25,235 bases of DNA, from contig CAUADW010000024.1 of NCBI GenBank assembly GCA_958427895.1, forward strand, positions 1 through 25,235, given 5' to 3'. The position numbers were made by a program, and so were the translations under genes. This stretch comes from an uncultured Collinsella sp. GTDB lineage: Bacteria > Actinomycetota > Coriobacteriia > Coriobacteriales > Coriobacteriaceae. Numbering within the stretch: the first letter of the stretch is position 1; the number at the start of each line of letters is the position of its first letter. Positions 6,588 through 13,483 of this stretch are shown here, piece by piece. The notes beneath the pieces are model-generated. The model made no database searches and was not told the DNA's origin. It worked only from the letters and a program-made list of their open reading frames with translations.

Positions 6588-7697
6588 TTAGGCGGGTTTA
6601 AGCCCAAAACACGCCCGCAGCGTGTTAAGCAGCGCCTCTTGCTTTTTCCTGCGGGCATCGACACGATTCCGGTACCGCTTTCGCATACGCTGGTGCATGC
6701 GCCATGCGAGCGCCTCCATTGCTTCCATGTCGCAGAGTATCTCGTTATTGACCGTCGCGACCTCGATTCCCATAGTAATCAAGCCCGTGTTGCGTTTTTC
6801 ATCATGGATACGTCCCCTCCGGGAGGAATGGCCCAGCTCACCGTTGTATTCCAGGTCAAACTGGGCTGCTTCCTGATACGCATCGCAAACTGCATGCGGC
6901 ATCCCCGAGATTGCCTGCGCACGGTCATCGAACTCGATCTTGTAGTCGGTCTTAAAGGGACCGCAGGCAAATCCGCCATAGGAAAACGGAAGCGAAAACA
7001 GAGCGAGCATGATGCACTCCATGGGCGAGCGCAGGTTTTCTGACAAGTAGGGACACAGACGCTGCAGTTGTTTGGCCGCATTCCCCTTGCATACCGCGAG
7101 GTAATCTGCCAGACGATCGGGCGTCAGCACCGGCTCAACCTCAAAGTAGCCCACGTCTGCTGGCTGGTCCTTGTCCTTTGCAAGTTTATTCGTAACGGGC
7201 GAGGTGTAGGGAGGCAGATACTTCCCGCGGTCACTCAGCGAAATCTTAGAGCACAGCTCCTGGGCCAGGGCAAATGCCTGGATACAGCCGACCTCGCGCG
7301 CGACGGCTACGCAAAGGGCCTCGGGAGATAGACTGTACACCTCCGGTTCCACCTCTAGAATCGAGCCGGCGGGCAACTCGGAGCATACGGACCAGCTCAC
7401 GCCAAGAATACGGCGGCGCTGCGCTGCAGACCCTACCAACAAGCACAAATCCTCTTGCACCTCGCCGCTTGCGGCCCCAATCCGCACCAAATCGGGAAGA
7501 TAGATGTCCTCGGTCGAGGGCGACGACGTGCGCAGCACACGGCGCTCTTCATCGGGATCGAGGTCCCTCCAGCTGATGTAACCCATTTGTCGGCGCTCGG
7601 CGCGCATCATGCGCAGCGCCGAGGCGCCGGTCAGGATTACGGAGGCCGCCAGTTGCTCGCTTGTCGGCTCGATGCGTCGCGCCATCTTCACTGCCAC
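6588..7697 (-). CDS. Predicted PD-(D/E)XK-like (AbiEi/DUF559-type) protein, unknown role
   Basis: A 369-residue protein not seen complete in any characterised family I can name. The middle (about 100-160) has the pattern EVYSLSPEALCVAVAREVG followed by ALAQELCSKISLSDRG. This resembles coriobacterial proteins with an AbiEi-like middle and a nuclease-fold end. Residues 222-335 contain LRSPMECIMLALFSLPFSYGG, then VCDAYQEAAQFDLEYNG (Asp272, Asp281, Glu283), His290, Asp299/Arg302 and GIEVATVNNEIL. That order matches DUF559/Vsr-like restriction-endonuclease folds, but activity is inferred. I start it at the GTG at 7697 (AGGGG 7 nt upstream, 10 nt after the comF stop); ATG 7685 is the alternative. 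The open frame continues upstream inside comF but reads as nonsense there. It is the last gene of the tmk-holB-ricT-comF block. Confidence 0.75.
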   Translation of the reverse strand: MAVKMARRIEPTSEQLAASVILTGASALRMMRAERRQMGYISWRDLDPDEERRVLRTSSPSTEDIYLPDLVRIGAASGEVQEDLCLLVGSAAQRRRILGVSWSVCSELPAGSILEVEPEVYSLSPEALCVAVAREVGCIQAFALAQELCSKISLSDRGKYLPPYTSPVTNKLAKDKDQPADVGYFEVEPVLTPDRLADYLAVCKGNAAKQLQRLCPYLSENLRSPMECIMLALFSLPFSYGGFACGPFKTDYKIEFDDRAQAISGMPHAVCDAYQEAAQFDLEYNGELGHSSRRGRIHDEKRNTGLITMGIEVATVNNEILCDMEAMEALAWRMHQRMRKRYRNRVDARRKKQEALLNTLRACFGLKPA

Positions 7698-7707
7698 AAA
7701 ACCACCC

Positions 7708-8514
7708 CTACCAAACGCGTGCGATAGCGAGGCCATCAACGGCCGTGGCACCGGCGCGCTTGAGTTCCGCCGAAGCCGCTGCCATCGTCGCACCCGTGGT
7801 GATAACGTCGTCGATAAGCAGCAGGCGCTTGCCCCGCACATCCTCAACCGTCTCGTACATGCCTTGGGCACGCTCGCGGCGCTCCTCACGACCGAGTTCG
7901 CGCTGGTCGCCATGCCCGTACTTGACGAGAGCATCGAGCAGGGGAACACCCGACAGCTCGCAAAATGGGCGCGCAATAGCCTCCATATGATCAAAACCAC
8001 GCCGCCGAAACGCTGCCGCCGTCGCAGGCACAAACACCACCGCATCCGCACCGGACAGCACACCTCCATAGCGATCGGGCGCTACGACCTGGGCATGCAG
8101 GGCGGTGTCGTAGAGCAGCTCCGCCAGATACGGAGCCAGACGTCGCTCGTCCGCATCCTTGTACGCTTTAATGATGCGCGGCAGCGGATGCGCATAGACG
8201 GCGCACGCCAGGCAGCGGTCGAGCGCCTCCGCCATTGCCGAGGACGTGCCCTCGACCGAACACTCAGTGCACAGCAAATCCCCAAACGGGGCGCCGCATC
8301 GGGTGCAGCTATGACGTGGGTCGATGAGCGTGAGCGCAGTCAGGCAGTCTTGGCAAAAAAGCGTACCGGCGCGCTCGCAGCCGGCACATCGTGTTGGCGA
8401 CAATGCCTCGAGCGCCTCGCGTGCCACCCGCTCGGCAAACGGTAGCAATTCGTCCGCAAACGGTAGGGCACCGGCACCCTGCAAGCGAGTCAATACATTC
8501 AAATGTCTCTTCAT
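7708..8514 (-). CDS. comF: ComF family phosphoribosyltransferase-like competence protein
   Basis: A 268-residue ComF protein. The N-terminal zinc-finger region has paired cysteines at 43/46, 54/57, 70/73 and 82/85. The phosphoribosyltransferase domain carries VFVPATAAAFRRRGFDHME near 160-178 and the PRPP loop LLLIDDVITTGATM at 231-244. ComF is needed for uptake of single-stranded DNA in competent bacteria such as Bacillus and Haemophilus; its chemistry is not settled. The start ATG has GGAGGG 7 nt upstream, but that site lies inside a strong hairpin (8519-8552). The predicted nuclease-like gene follows after 10 nt, which suggests a shared transcript. Confidence 0.93.
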   Translation of the reverse strand: MKRHLNVLTRLQGAGALPFADELLPFAERVAREALEALSPTRCAGCERAGTLFCQDCLTALTLIDPRHSCTRCGAPFGDLLCTECSVEGTSSAMAEALDRCLACAVYAHPLPRIIKAYKDADERRLAPYLAELLYDTALHAQVVAPDRYGGVLSGADAVVFVPATAAAFRRRGFDHMEAIARPFCELSGVPLLDALVKYGHGDQRELGREERRERAQGMYETVEDVRGKRLLLIDDVITTGATMAAASAELKRAGATAVDGLAIARVW

Positions 8515-8518
8515 GGCA

Positions 8519-8552
8519 CAACCCTCCCTACGCGAAGGCGAAGGGAGGGTTG
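8519..8552 (-). promoter_or_regulatory. Hairpin that buries the comF Shine-Dalgarno
   Basis: A perfect 11-bp stem (CAACCCTCCCT / AGGGAGGGTTG) with a further 3-bp inner stem ends 4 nt before the comF ATG. Its 3' arm contains the comF ribosome-binding site. No T run follows on the minus strand, so it is not a standard terminator. It should lower comF translation unless opened. Confidence 0.55.
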
Positions 8553-8615
8553 TCGGTGTAGAGCCATGATACCCAGAGGCGCTAGGGCCAGGCGGGTTAA
8601 ATCCGTTTACGGGCG

Positions 8616-10316
8616 CTATTCGCCGGCAGGCGGTTGCGGTGCGGACGAGGTGTGGGTCGAGCCCTCGCCACCATCCTGGCGCGGCTTGCGGGAACGGCGA
8701 CGGCGACGGCGCTTTTGACCCTGGTCGGCCGAGCCCTCGCCACCGCGATCCTCGCGCGGCTCGCGCTCATCGCGAGCGGCGCCACGCGAAGCCTTGGCAG
8801 CCGCTCCCCCGCCATCTCCGGGACGACGGCGCGTGACCTTGACCTCGCCATCCGAGACCTGATCGGCCACGGAGGGCACTGAGGGCTTCTGCTGCGCGCC
8901 CGAGGAATGGCGACGGCGCGGACGCGGCGCGCGCTCCTCCTCGCCACGTGACTTGCCGCTCTTGTCGACAGGCGCATCGGAGGCCGAGGCGCCCTTGGAA
9001 GCGGCACCGGCCTCGCGAGCAGCTGCGGCGCGGAAGGCGTCCTCGCGTTCCTCGCTCGACAGATGACGGCGGCGACGACGTGTGGGGTTCATGCCACCGC
9101 CGCGATTCTGCTGCTGGGGTTGCTGAACCTCGCGCTCGCGAGAGGCGTGCTTGCCCGCGGCTGCAGCCTCGGTAGCATCGCCCGAGCCCGCGCGCTTGCG
9201 GCGGCGACGGCCATCGGCCGCCCCCTCGGCCTCGGGCGCCTCGGCCTTGCCGCGGCCCTTTCCGCGGCCACGGCCCTCGCCCTGGCTCTGAGCAGCGCGG
9301 GCATCGGAATCGGCATCGCGACGACGGCGCTTGGGCATCGACGTGCCGGCCAGACGGTCGGCACTCGACAGGCCATCGCCCACGTCGACGCCGTTCTCGC
9401 GATCGAGCTCCATGAGCGCCAGGCGCATCTCGGGCGACTCGATGCGCTCGAGCACGTCGCGCGTCACGCAGTCGGGGCGGCAGTTGCAGCCCTGCTCGGC
9501 GGCCTTCTTTTTGCAGCCCTCCGAGCACGTCATATCGGCCAGGTTGACCTTAAAGACTTTACCGTTCTCCAGGCGCAGCACCAGCTGCTCACGCGGCGTG
9601 TCATACTCCTGAATACGCGCCTTGCCAAGCGGCGTATCGATGAGCGTCTTCTTTTTGGGCGCACGGCTCTTAAAGTCCTTGTACGCCTCGAACTCATAAC
9701 GCAGGCAGCACATCAGACGACCGCACACGCCGCTGATCTTGGAGGAATTGAGCGGCAGATCCTGCTCCTTTGCCATGCGAATCGAGACGGGCTCAAACTG
9801 TCCGCCAAAGCGCGTGCAGCAGAGCTCCTGCCCGCATTGGGCATAGCCACCCACCAGGCGGGTCTCGTCGCGCACGCCGATCTGGCGCATGTCGACGCGA
9901 ATGTGCAGCGTCGAGGACAGATCCTTGACGAGCTGGCGAAAATCGACGCGCTCCTCGGCCGCAAAGTAGAACACGGCCTTCTCGCCGCCAAACAGGTACT
10001 CGACGCCCACCGGTTTCATCTCGAGGTCGAGCTCCTTGACCAGGCGGCGGAAGTCGACCATGGCCTCGTCGCCCTGGATGGCCAGGTCATCGGCAAGCTG
10101 CAGGTCGATGTCGCTCGCCACGCGCAGCACGGGCTTGAGCGGCTGGCCGATCTCGTCCTGCGGCACCTCGAAGGGGTCTGCCGTGACCAGGCCAATCTCG
10201 GTTCCGCGCTCGGTGGAGCAAATGGCATAATCGGCCTCGAGGATATCCAGATCCTGCGGGTCGAACCACAGGTCGCGCGAGGCGTAGGTAAACTTAACGG
10301 GTACGACTAACGGCAT
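8616..10316 (-). CDS. ricT: PSP1-domain RicT (YaaT)-like protein with long arginine-rich tail
   Basis: A 566-residue protein. Residues 1-290 are the PSP1/RicT core, with the conserved cysteine motifs GGYAQCGQELCCTRF (155-169) and SGVCGRLMCCLRYE (195-208), and RMAKEQDLPLN and KISG between them. In Bacillus, RicT (YaaT) with RicA and RicF forms an iron-sulfur complex that helps RNase Y process mRNA, and it affects competence and sporulation. The core is followed by a second Cys group (264-283) and a tail (about 328-566) of low complexity with many Arg runs (KRRRR, RRRRRR, GRGRGKGRGK). The tail is probably disordered and nucleic-acid binding. Bacillus RicT is about half this length. The ATG at 10316 overlaps the end of holB by 10 nt, so translation is coupled. 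Confidence 0.9.
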   Translation of the reverse strand: MPLVVPVKFTYASRDLWFDPQDLDILEADYAICSTERGTEIGLVTADPFEVPQDEIGQPLKPVLRVASDIDLQLADDLAIQGDEAMVDFRRLVKELDLEMKPVGVEYLFGGEKAVFYFAAEERVDFRQLVKDLSSTLHIRVDMRQIGVRDETRLVGGYAQCGQELCCTRFGGQFEPVSIRMAKEQDLPLNSSKISGVCGRLMCCLRYEFEAYKDFKSRAPKKKTLIDTPLGKARIQEYDTPREQLVLRLENGKVFKVNLADMTCSEGCKKKAAEQGCNCRPDCVTRDVLERIESPEMRLALMELDRENGVDVGDGLSSADRLAGTSMPKRRRRDADSDARAAQSQGEGRGRGKGRGKAEAPEAEGAADGRRRRKRAGSGDATEAAAAGKHASREREVQQPQQQNRGGGMNPTRRRRRHLSSEEREDAFRAAAAREAGAASKGASASDAPVDKSGKSRGEEERAPRPRRRHSSGAQQKPSVPSVADQVSDGEVKVTRRRPGDGGGAAAKASRGAARDEREPREDRGGEGSADQGQKRRRRRRSRKPRQDGGEGSTHTSSAPQPPAGE

Positions 10317-11434
10317 TTCAGTGCCTTCCTGATATCGAACAGCATGACCTCGATGGCCAGCTGGGGAGTAACGTTTCTGGCGATGTTGCGCTCGGCGGTC
10401 GCGACTGCCTCGAGCGCCCGTGTGGCACCCGCAACATTCGTCGCGGCGGCAAGCCGCCCGATCGTGTCGCGCACGTCCTCGTTCACAACATCTGCCGCCT
10501 CATCCTGAAGCGTCAGCAGCACATCGCGCATGAGCGTCCGTGCGCTCGCCAGCGCTTCCATGATACCCGAACGCTCGCGCGCATTGAGTTCGCGCTTGTT
10601 GCGGTCCTCAAGCTGCTTCAATGCTCCACGCGACAGGTAATCGGCGTTTTGCTCGAGCACCTTTTCCTGCGTGGACTTGACCTCGGCGAGCGGCGCCTTA
10701 ACGGCGACGATGAGCGACTTGGCGCGACTGAGCACATCGGCCTCGTCGGCGGCGATGAGCGAATCGATGGCGCGAACCATCTGACGGCGAGCGTCCTGGC
10801 GCTCGGCGCTCTTGAGGAACTCGATGCCACGCGTGGGACTCCCCGCCACGGCGACGGCCATGCGACAACGCGCAATATCCTGACCGGTGGCGCGGCTCAC
10901 GGCCTGCGCGGCCACGGCGGGCGACACCAGTCGAAACGGCACGCACTGGCAGCGGCTCACGATGGTGGGCAGCATCACATCTGCCGAGGTGCCCAGCAAG
11001 ATAAACATAACGCCCTCGGGCGGCTCCTCGAGTGTTTTGAGCAGTGCGTTGGCGGTGTTGGCGCGCAGCTGCTCGGCACGGTCGATGATGTAGACCTTGG
11101 CCTTGGCGCGGATGGGCGCCAGGGGTACGTCGTCGAGTAGCTCGCGGGTCTGGGCGATGAGGTAGCCCGTGGCGCTCTCGGGCGTGTAATAGTGCACGTC
11201 GGGATGCGTATGGCGGGCGACGCGCACGCAGCTATCGCATGAGCCGCAGCCATCCTGCTCGCACAGGAAGGCTTGGGCGAGCGCCCACGCGGCGTCGAGC
11301 TTGCCCGCGCCGGGCGCGCCCAAAAACAGGTAGGCGTGCGATGCGCGACCGCTGGCGACGGCATTGGTCAAAAAGTCGCGCACGCGCTGTTGGGTGTCGA
11401 GCTTGGCCAGCAGACTTGCCTGAGCGGGGGCCAT
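10307..11434 (-). CDS. holB: DNA polymerase III subunit delta' (HolB)
   Basis: A 375-residue clamp-loader subunit. The AAA+ part has a Walker-A-like GAPGAGKL (39-46), the zinc module Cys58, Cys63, Cys66, Cys69 (CEQDGCGSCDSC), the Walker-B region KVYIIDRAEQL, NALLKTLEEPPEG and the SRC motif IVSRCQCVPF. In delta' the P-loop usually ends Lys-Thr/Ser; here Leu replaces it, so ATP hydrolysis by this subunit is unlikely. It helps load the sliding clamp during replication. I start it at ATG 11434, one nucleotide after the tmk stop and with AGGAGG 9 nt upstream, and not at the in-frame ATG 78 nt further back, which lies inside tmk. The tmk-holB-ricT order is common in Gram-positive lineages. Confidence 0.95.
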   Translation of the reverse strand: MAPAQASLLAKLDTQQRVRDFLTNAVASGRASHAYLFLGAPGAGKLDAAWALAQAFLCEQDGCGSCDSCVRVARHTHPDVHYYTPESATGYLIAQTRELLDDVPLAPIRAKAKVYIIDRAEQLRANTANALLKTLEEPPEGVMFILLGTSADVMLPTIVSRCQCVPFRLVSPAVAAQAVSRATGQDIARCRMAVAVAGSPTRGIEFLKSAERQDARRQMVRAIDSLIAADEADVLSRAKSLIVAVKAPLAEVKSTQEKVLEQNADYLSRGALKQLEDRNKRELNARERSGIMEALASARTLMRDVLLTLQDEAADVVNEDVRDTIGRLAAATNVAGATRALEAVATAERNIARNVTPQLAIEVMLFDIRKALKCR

Positions 11435-11435
11435 G

Positions 11436-12119
11436 TTACTCGGCCTCCTTGGCAAGCGCGGCGGTGACGGCGTCCTGGGAAATGTCGAGGCCGTAGACGC
11501 GAACCTGCTCAACCGTCTTCTCGAAGACTTCCTCGACGGTCGCGGTGGCGTCGATGAGCTTTACGCGGTTTGGCTCCTCGGCGGCAATTGCGCAAAAACC
11601 CTGGTAGACACGCTCTTGGAAGGCCATGCCCTTAGCCTCCATGCGATCTGCCGCGCCACGGGCTGCCATGCGCAGCGCCGCCTGCTCGGGCGTGATGTGA
11701 TAAACGAGTGTGAGCGCCGGGTGCGTACCCGCGACGGCCAGGTTGTTGGCGTCGCGCACTATCTGGCGATCGAGGCCGTCGGCAAACGCCTGGTAGCAGG
11801 TCGTGGAATCGTAGAAGCGATCGCACAGGACCACCTTGCCGGCAGCGAGGGCGGGCGCGATGACCTCGTGCACCAGCTGGGCACGGGCGGCCTCATACAG
11901 CAGCAGCTCGCAAGTGTCGCCCATCGCCGTATTGGCGGGGTCGAGCAGCAGAGCACGGATCTTTTCGCTGATGGCGGTACCGCCCGGCTCGCGCAGGCTC
12001 ACAACCTGGTAGCCGGCAAGGTCGAGCGCACGGGCAAGCAGGCGCGCCTGCGTAGATTTACCGGCGCCATCAACACCCTCGAGCGTAATGAAGCTATGTT
12101 GAGCGGGCTCAAAAGCCAT
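11436..12119 (-). CDS. tmk: Thymidylate kinase
   Basis: A 227-residue cytoplasmic kinase that phosphorylates dTMP to dTDP for DNA synthesis. Visible motifs are the P-loop GVDGAGKST (15-23), LREPGGTAISE (42-52, dTMP site), DRFYDST (100-106) and the LID-like segment AARGAADRMEAKG. Length and motif order are normal. The ATG at 12119 has GGAAGGGG 8 nt upstream. It is the first gene of the tmk-holB-ricT-comF block; I could not fix its promoter within 12120-12340, which is dominated by an inverted repeat. Confidence 0.96.
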   Translation of the reverse strand: MAFEPAQHSFITLEGVDGAGKSTQARLLARALDLAGYQVVSLREPGGTAISEKIRALLLDPANTAMGDTCELLLYEAARAQLVHEVIAPALAAGKVVLCDRFYDSTTCYQAFADGLDRQIVRDANNLAVAGTHPALTLVYHITPEQAALRMAARGAADRMEAKGMAFQERVYQGFCAIAAEEPNRVKLIDATATVEEVFEKTVEQVRVYGLDISQDAVTAALAKEAE

Positions 12120-12221
12120 GGGCGCAGCCCCTTCCTACAAGGCGCGTAAATGCAGATATATCAACCAAGCCATGATACCCCAGTGCTCGGTGCGTCCCCA
12201 ATGACCAAAGGCGCCTTTCCA

Positions 12222-12290
12222 AAGTTGCGGTGAAATAGGGACTGATTGAAGCTCTGAGACCGCCAAACAGTCCCTATTTCACCGCAACTT
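12222..12290. repeat. Perfect 23-bp inverted repeat (GGGAC palindrome)
   Basis: Arms at 12222-12244 and 12268-12290 are exact reverse complements, beginning AAGTTGCGGTGAAATAGGG and ending ACTG; the loop is 23 nt. No T run follows. It lies between the divergent tmk and zinc-ribbon genes, ending 25 nt before the latter's -10 box. It is similar in style to the repeat at 13361-13418 and may be a REP/REPIN-type element. Confidence 0.85.
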
Positions 12291-12315
12291 ATGATGGGGA
12301 TTTTTGGGCGCTGGG

Positions 12316-12321
12316 TATAAT
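12316..12321 (+). promoter_or_regulatory. -10 box for the zinc-ribbon membrane protein gene
   Basis: A perfect TATAAT lies 38 nt before the start codon, giving a leader of about 30 nt. No good -35 hexamer sits at 16-18 nt spacing, so an activator or a weak promoter is possible. Confidence 0.5.
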
Positions 12322-12358
12322 CGTCGTATTGCATTGAAATGTGGCGAAAGGAGTGGCA

Positions 12359-13342
12359 ATGTCTCGGTATTGCGCCTCGTGCGGCAAGCTTCTTGCAGAT
12401 AATGCCAAGTTCTGCACCTCGTGCGGTGCACCCGTTGAGCAAACAACCGCGAGCGATAGCCAGCCCGCTTTCGAGCAGACCGGTTCCCTCGATACGCCGC
12501 AAGCCAAGGCGGACGACCCCCTCGCCTATCGCCCCGACCCCGCCGCAGGCCCCGCGGCCGTCGAGACCACGCAGCGCATACCCGTCGCGAGCGGCTCGTC
12601 CCAACAGGAGCCGGCTCCCGCATACGCGCCCGCTTCGCCACAGACCCCCGCCCCCAAAAAGAGCGGCACCGGGCCGCTTATCGCCGTTATCGTTGTGCTG
12701 GTGGCAATCATCATCGCCCTGGTCGTTTTCTTTGTGATCAAGCCTTTCGACAACGCCGCCACGCAGACGACCGCCGAGGTAGCTAAGCTGCACCATGACG
12801 TCGACGACGATGACCTAAAGCCTCTCGGCGATCCCAACAGCCTGTACGACGATGATGACGATGACGACGAGGATGGCGGCGAAGCAACGCTCTCCGAGCA
12901 GAACCTCTACCGCCGACTGAGCGAATACTACGACTTGCTCGAAGACCTCGACAACTACGTCCGTGGCTGCGCGCAGAACTTCAACGGCAGCTATCTGGAA
13001 GAAGATCGCACCACCCGTCAAAATCTCGCCGACGTCGCCGAGCGCACAGAGGACACCATCGAGCAGTATTACGACATCGTCGAGGACCTGGACGTCCCGA
13101 CGAGCTCTAAGAACTACAGTTCCTGGAAAGACATCGTTGCCCTGTATGACGACCTGGATCACCGCATTGACGCAATCTGTGATGCCTGGGAGATCAGCCT
13201 GAAATACACCAAGCCTGCGGATCACAAGAATGAGATCGTGGCGCCGCTGTCGCGCGACAACGTGGCGGGCACCAATGACAATAAGTACCGCCTAGACTTT
13301 GAGGAGCGCTACCCCGGCGCCAAACCCGTCGAAGTGAACTAG
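12359..13342 (+). CDS. Zinc-ribbon, single-pass membrane protein with acidic segment
   Basis: A 327-residue protein. A zinc ribbon lies at the N-terminus (Cys5, Cys8, Cys19, Cys22 in CASCGKLLADNAKFCTSCG). A Pro/Ala-rich linker follows (about 30-104), then one membrane helix (106-127, PLIAVIVVLVAIIIALVVFF) and an acidic run with seven consecutive Asp (near 164-170). The C-terminal region (about 175-327) is predicted helical, with many Tyr/Asp. The zinc ribbon would be cytoplasmic and the acidic C-terminal part outside, by the positive-inside rule. The start is the ATG at 12359 with AAAGGAG 5 nt upstream; an in-frame GTG lies 18 nt earlier. It is the only plus-strand gene in the left half and stands alone between two inverted repeats. 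The role is unknown; similar layouts are common in Gram-positive bacteria. Confidence 0.88.
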   Translation: MSRYCASCGKLLADNAKFCTSCGAPVEQTTASDSQPAFEQTGSLDTPQAKADDPLAYRPDPAAGPAAVETTQRIPVASGSSQQEPAPAYAPASPQTPAPKKSGTGPLIAVIVVLVAIIIALVVFFVIKPFDNAATQTTAEVAKLHHDVDDDDLKPLGDPNSLYDDDDDDDEDGGEATLSEQNLYRRLSEYYDLLEDLDNYVRGCAQNFNGSYLEEDRTTRQNLADVAERTEDTIEQYYDIVEDLDVPTSSKNYSSWKDIVALYDDLDHRIDAICDAWEISLKYTKPADHKNEIVAPLSRDNVAGTNDNKYRLDFEERYPGAKPVEVN

Positions 13343-13360
13343 CGCTTTGTCGTTCCCGAG

Positions 13361-13418
13361 CCGGCAGTTAGGGACGTTCCTAAACTGCCGGCAGAAAAGG
13401 AACGTCCCTAACTGCCGG
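13361..13418. repeat. Perfect 21-bp inverted repeat (GGGAC palindrome)
   Basis: Arms at 13361-13381 and 13398-13418 (CCGGCAGTTAGGGACGTTCC plus T, and its exact complement) enclose a 16-nt loop. The loop itself contains the palindrome CTGCCGGCAG, so ACTGCCGG occurs twice. It starts 18 nt past the zinc-ribbon gene stop and directly precedes a bidirectional terminator. Confidence 0.85.
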
Positions 13419-13420
13419 TC

Positions 13421-13461
13421 AAAAAACGAGCGAGGATCGTGGGGTCCTCGCTCGTTTTTTT
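13421..13461. terminator. Bidirectional intrinsic terminator between convergent genes
   Basis: The 11-bp stem ACGAGCGAGGA / TCCTCGCTCGT is flanked by six A on the left and seven T on the right. It can end transcripts from the plus-strand zinc-ribbon gene and from minus-strand topA. Confidence 0.92.
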
Positions 13462-13483
13462 GGGCAATGTTTCGACTGCGCCG

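Noticed and set aside
7698..8069. N-terminal extension of the 6588-7697 gene into comF
   Set aside because: The extra ~124 residues overlap comF in another frame and read as Arg/Ser/Cys-rich nonsense; a GTG with a good ribosome site just after comF explains the start.
11435..11512. Longer HolB start 78 nt upstream
   Set aside because: It would lie inside the 3' end of tmk with no ribosome site, and the extra residues are Ser/Pro/Arg-rich without similarity to delta'.
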